The notes beneath the pieces were generated by a model. That model was not told the DNA's origin and did no database searches. It saw nothing but the letters and a program-made list of their open reading frames with translations. From positions 237,727 through 301,726 of the forward strand of contig NZ_BOMB01000024.1 in assembly GCF_016861975.1 (NCBI RefSeq): a stretch of DNA of 64,000 bases. The letters are read 5' to 3'. How positions within the stretch are numbered: position 1 is the first letter of the stretch; every line of letters begins with the position of its first letter. A program made the position numbers and the translations under genes. This document shows, in pieces, positions 42,001-45,000 of the stretch. The stretch is from Actinocatenispora rupis (GTDB lineage: Bacteria; Actinomycetota; Actinomycetes; Mycobacteriales; Micromonosporaceae).

Positions 42001-45000
42001 CCTGACGCGGCAGCCGCCACCGCCCGCCCGGGTACGGCCGGCGACACCACTGCCCGAGCTGCTCGCGCTGGTGTCCGCGATGCGTACCGACGGCAGGAAC
42101 TGGGACGGTGGCAAGGAACGGGAGTTCGTCGGGCGGCTGCCGCGCATCGCGGGGTGGCCGCAGCGCAGGGCGCCCTTCCGGTCGTTGTCCGACCATCTGG
42201 CGGATCCCGAGGACGGCGCCGCCGACCGGGCGCTGCTGCGCCGCTTCGCGGCCGAGGCGATGGGCCGGGACGAGACCGACCTGGCCATGCCTGTCCTGTT
42301 CGATCCGGCGAGGGGCGCGGGCGGCGCGTCTGACCACCAGGTCTTCCTGATCAGGGAGCGAGCCGGTACGCCGGTCGCCGCGCTGAAGGTGTTCTGGCCG
42401 AACAAGGAGGCGTTCGGTCTGGACGCCGGGGACGAATCGACCTGGGGCCTGGTGTACGAGGTGGGGCCGGAGGTGACCGCACTCGCCCGGCTCCGCCAGT
42501 ACGACCTGTCGCCGGCGATCCTCGGCCTGGGTGCCGGGCATCGGGCGGGAGACGGGCAGGACGCCGTCCTGCTGCTGGAGTACGGGGGGCGGTCGCTGGA
42601 CGAGTTCCTGGCGGCGATCGAGGACGCGGCGCCGGGACCCGCGAGGGACGCGGCGATCGCCGACGCGGTCGCGGCGTACCAGGGGGCGGGTGCCACTCTC
42701 GCGGCGATGCACACCGAACCGGCCGGTTCCGGAGGACCGGTGGCGGCCCGCTGGCTCCGCGCGCAGCCAGCACTGCGGGCCGAGCGACGGCTCCGGACGT
42801 GGGCGACGCTGCCCGCTTTCCAGCAGGAGTTCGGCTTCGACGGGACGAGCCTCGTCAACCGCTACATGGAGCTCGCCGACAGGGCCGCCGCCGACCTCGG
42901 GCCCGCCGCACTCGTGCACGGCGACCCGCATCCGGGGCAGTTCGTACGGGACCTCGCAACCGGTCGGGTCCGCGTCATCGACCTGCCGACGATGGACGCC
43001 TCCGTCGACCCTGCCGGTCGCCCGATCGGATCCGCCGCGTTCGACCTCGGCGTGTTTCTCGGTGTGCTGTCGGCCTTCGCGTACAACTTCGACGTGTCGG
43101 ACGTCCTGCCGGAGCTGCGTGCGGCGATCGAGACCGGGTACCGCGACGGCGGCGGCCCGGACCTGCCGCCGGACGCCCTGCGGTTCTTCCGGGCGAGCGG
43201 GCTGGCGATGGCCCTGCACGGCACCATGCGGGTGCTGTACATGGGCGCTCCGCCGGACGGCGGCACGAGCGAGCAGTACCGGGACCGGGCTGCCGCGCAG
43301 CTGGCGGAGCTGCACGAGCTGATGGGCCTGCCGACTCCCGAGCCACCCGGGCCGGACGGGCCGATCGGCGGCCCGGAGCGGCCGCGCGACGCCTACTTCG
43401 ACGGCCGGTGGTCGCTCACGAAGTACGGCCCCCGGTACGGCGTCCGCCCGCCGTTCGCCGTCGAGCAACGGTACTTGGCGGGCCTCGCCGCTGCCGACCA
43501 GATGGTCGGCTGCGTCGCGGAGACGATCGCGCCGCGGCGGTTGCCGGGCGAGCCACCGGTGTCGTGCACGGCTTGGGCCTCGGCCTTCGTGGACACGCTG
43601 CGGGGACGGCCGAGGCGGGCCGACGCGAGCCTGGGTGGCTCCGACGGTTCCCTCCCGATCGGGAGGTACGCGACCGACTGGGAGGCGCTGACCGGTGAGC
43701 GCTCGCAGTCCCTCGTCGCGCCCGGTCCGGCCCCCGGCGAGGCCCGGACCGCCCTGGTTCGCGCTGGCCTGGACGCGCTGGAGGCCGCCCTCGACCGGGA
43801 CGGTCGCCATGCGTACGTGGGGATCGGGCGGGACGACGGCTCGGCGCACATCGTCGTGGCCGTCAACGAGCAGGGCCGGATCCTGTACTACGACGAGGCC
43901 CACCCGCACGGTCTGCGTCGCCCGGCGGACTTCTCGGCGGGACGGATCGCCGCGCTCGACGCGCAGGCGTACGCCGTCGACGGCACGCCGCTGCTGATTG
44001 ACGGCGCCGAGCCGGGCCGGATCGGGACCGGGATCGACCCGTCCCCGGCGCTGCTGGCCAACGAGCCGGCGGGCCCCGGACGGGACGCGTGGGCCGATCG
44101 GCTGGGGGCGAAGGCCCGCGCCAACGCCGCCGTACACGCCGCGAAGCTGCGGGAGTTCGAGGCGTCCCGCGACGCCGAGCAGGTCGACTCGGCGGAGTGG
44201 CGGGGTTGGGAGTTCTGGGCCGTACGGGCCCGCCGTTCGCTGGCCCAGCACACCGACCTCGCCGCCGGGTACGCCGGGATCCCGCGTACGGGTGGCCCGG
44301 ACACCGGCCCCCGCGCCGAGGTCGACGCCCGCTACACCGGCGCGTCCCGCGCCGACGTGCTCGACACCGCTGCGTCCGGTGACGACGGACCCGCCGCGAT
44401 CCGGCCGATCCGCGCCACCGTCGACGGGCTGCCCGGTGGACACGGCATCGAGCCGCCGAGCGTGCCGGTGGTGTTCGAGGCGCCCGGCGGCGACGCGCCG
44501 TCGGTGGGCGAGCTGACGTTCACCGGGCAGGGCGAACCGGACCACGAGCAGGACGCTGCGCTGCTCGGCCCGGAGGCGGGCCAGCCGGAGGAACTGGCCG
44601 CGGCGCTCACCGGTCTGGTCGCCGCGGTCGGCGACCGTCGGCGTGCTGCCGGCGAGCGACCGGCGTACGGCAAGCAGGCGGCCGATGCCCTGCGGGACCT
44701 GCTGCCGGTGGTCAAGCAGTACCCCCGGGCGGCCGGGGTGGCGGAGCTGATCGGTACCGCTCTCACCGCAATACCCGCCCCGCACGGGGACGGCGAGTCC
44801 GACGAGGACGACGCCCACATCGCTGCGCTGCGCCAGAGGATCGCCACGGCTCTCGCGGATCAGACGGCCCGGGCTGCGTCCTCGGCTGAGAGGGCGACGG
44901 CGGTCGCGTTCACCGGCCGGACTCTCACCCACGTCGACGCCTACGTCTCGACGTCGCGCCGGGCGATCGACGCGGCGCGCGTACTCGCCGAGTGCGGGTA

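Noticed and set aside
39392..44932. Minus-strand frame of 1,846 codons
   Set aside because: Antisense to the kinase-like and toxin domains and lacks any recognisable motif.
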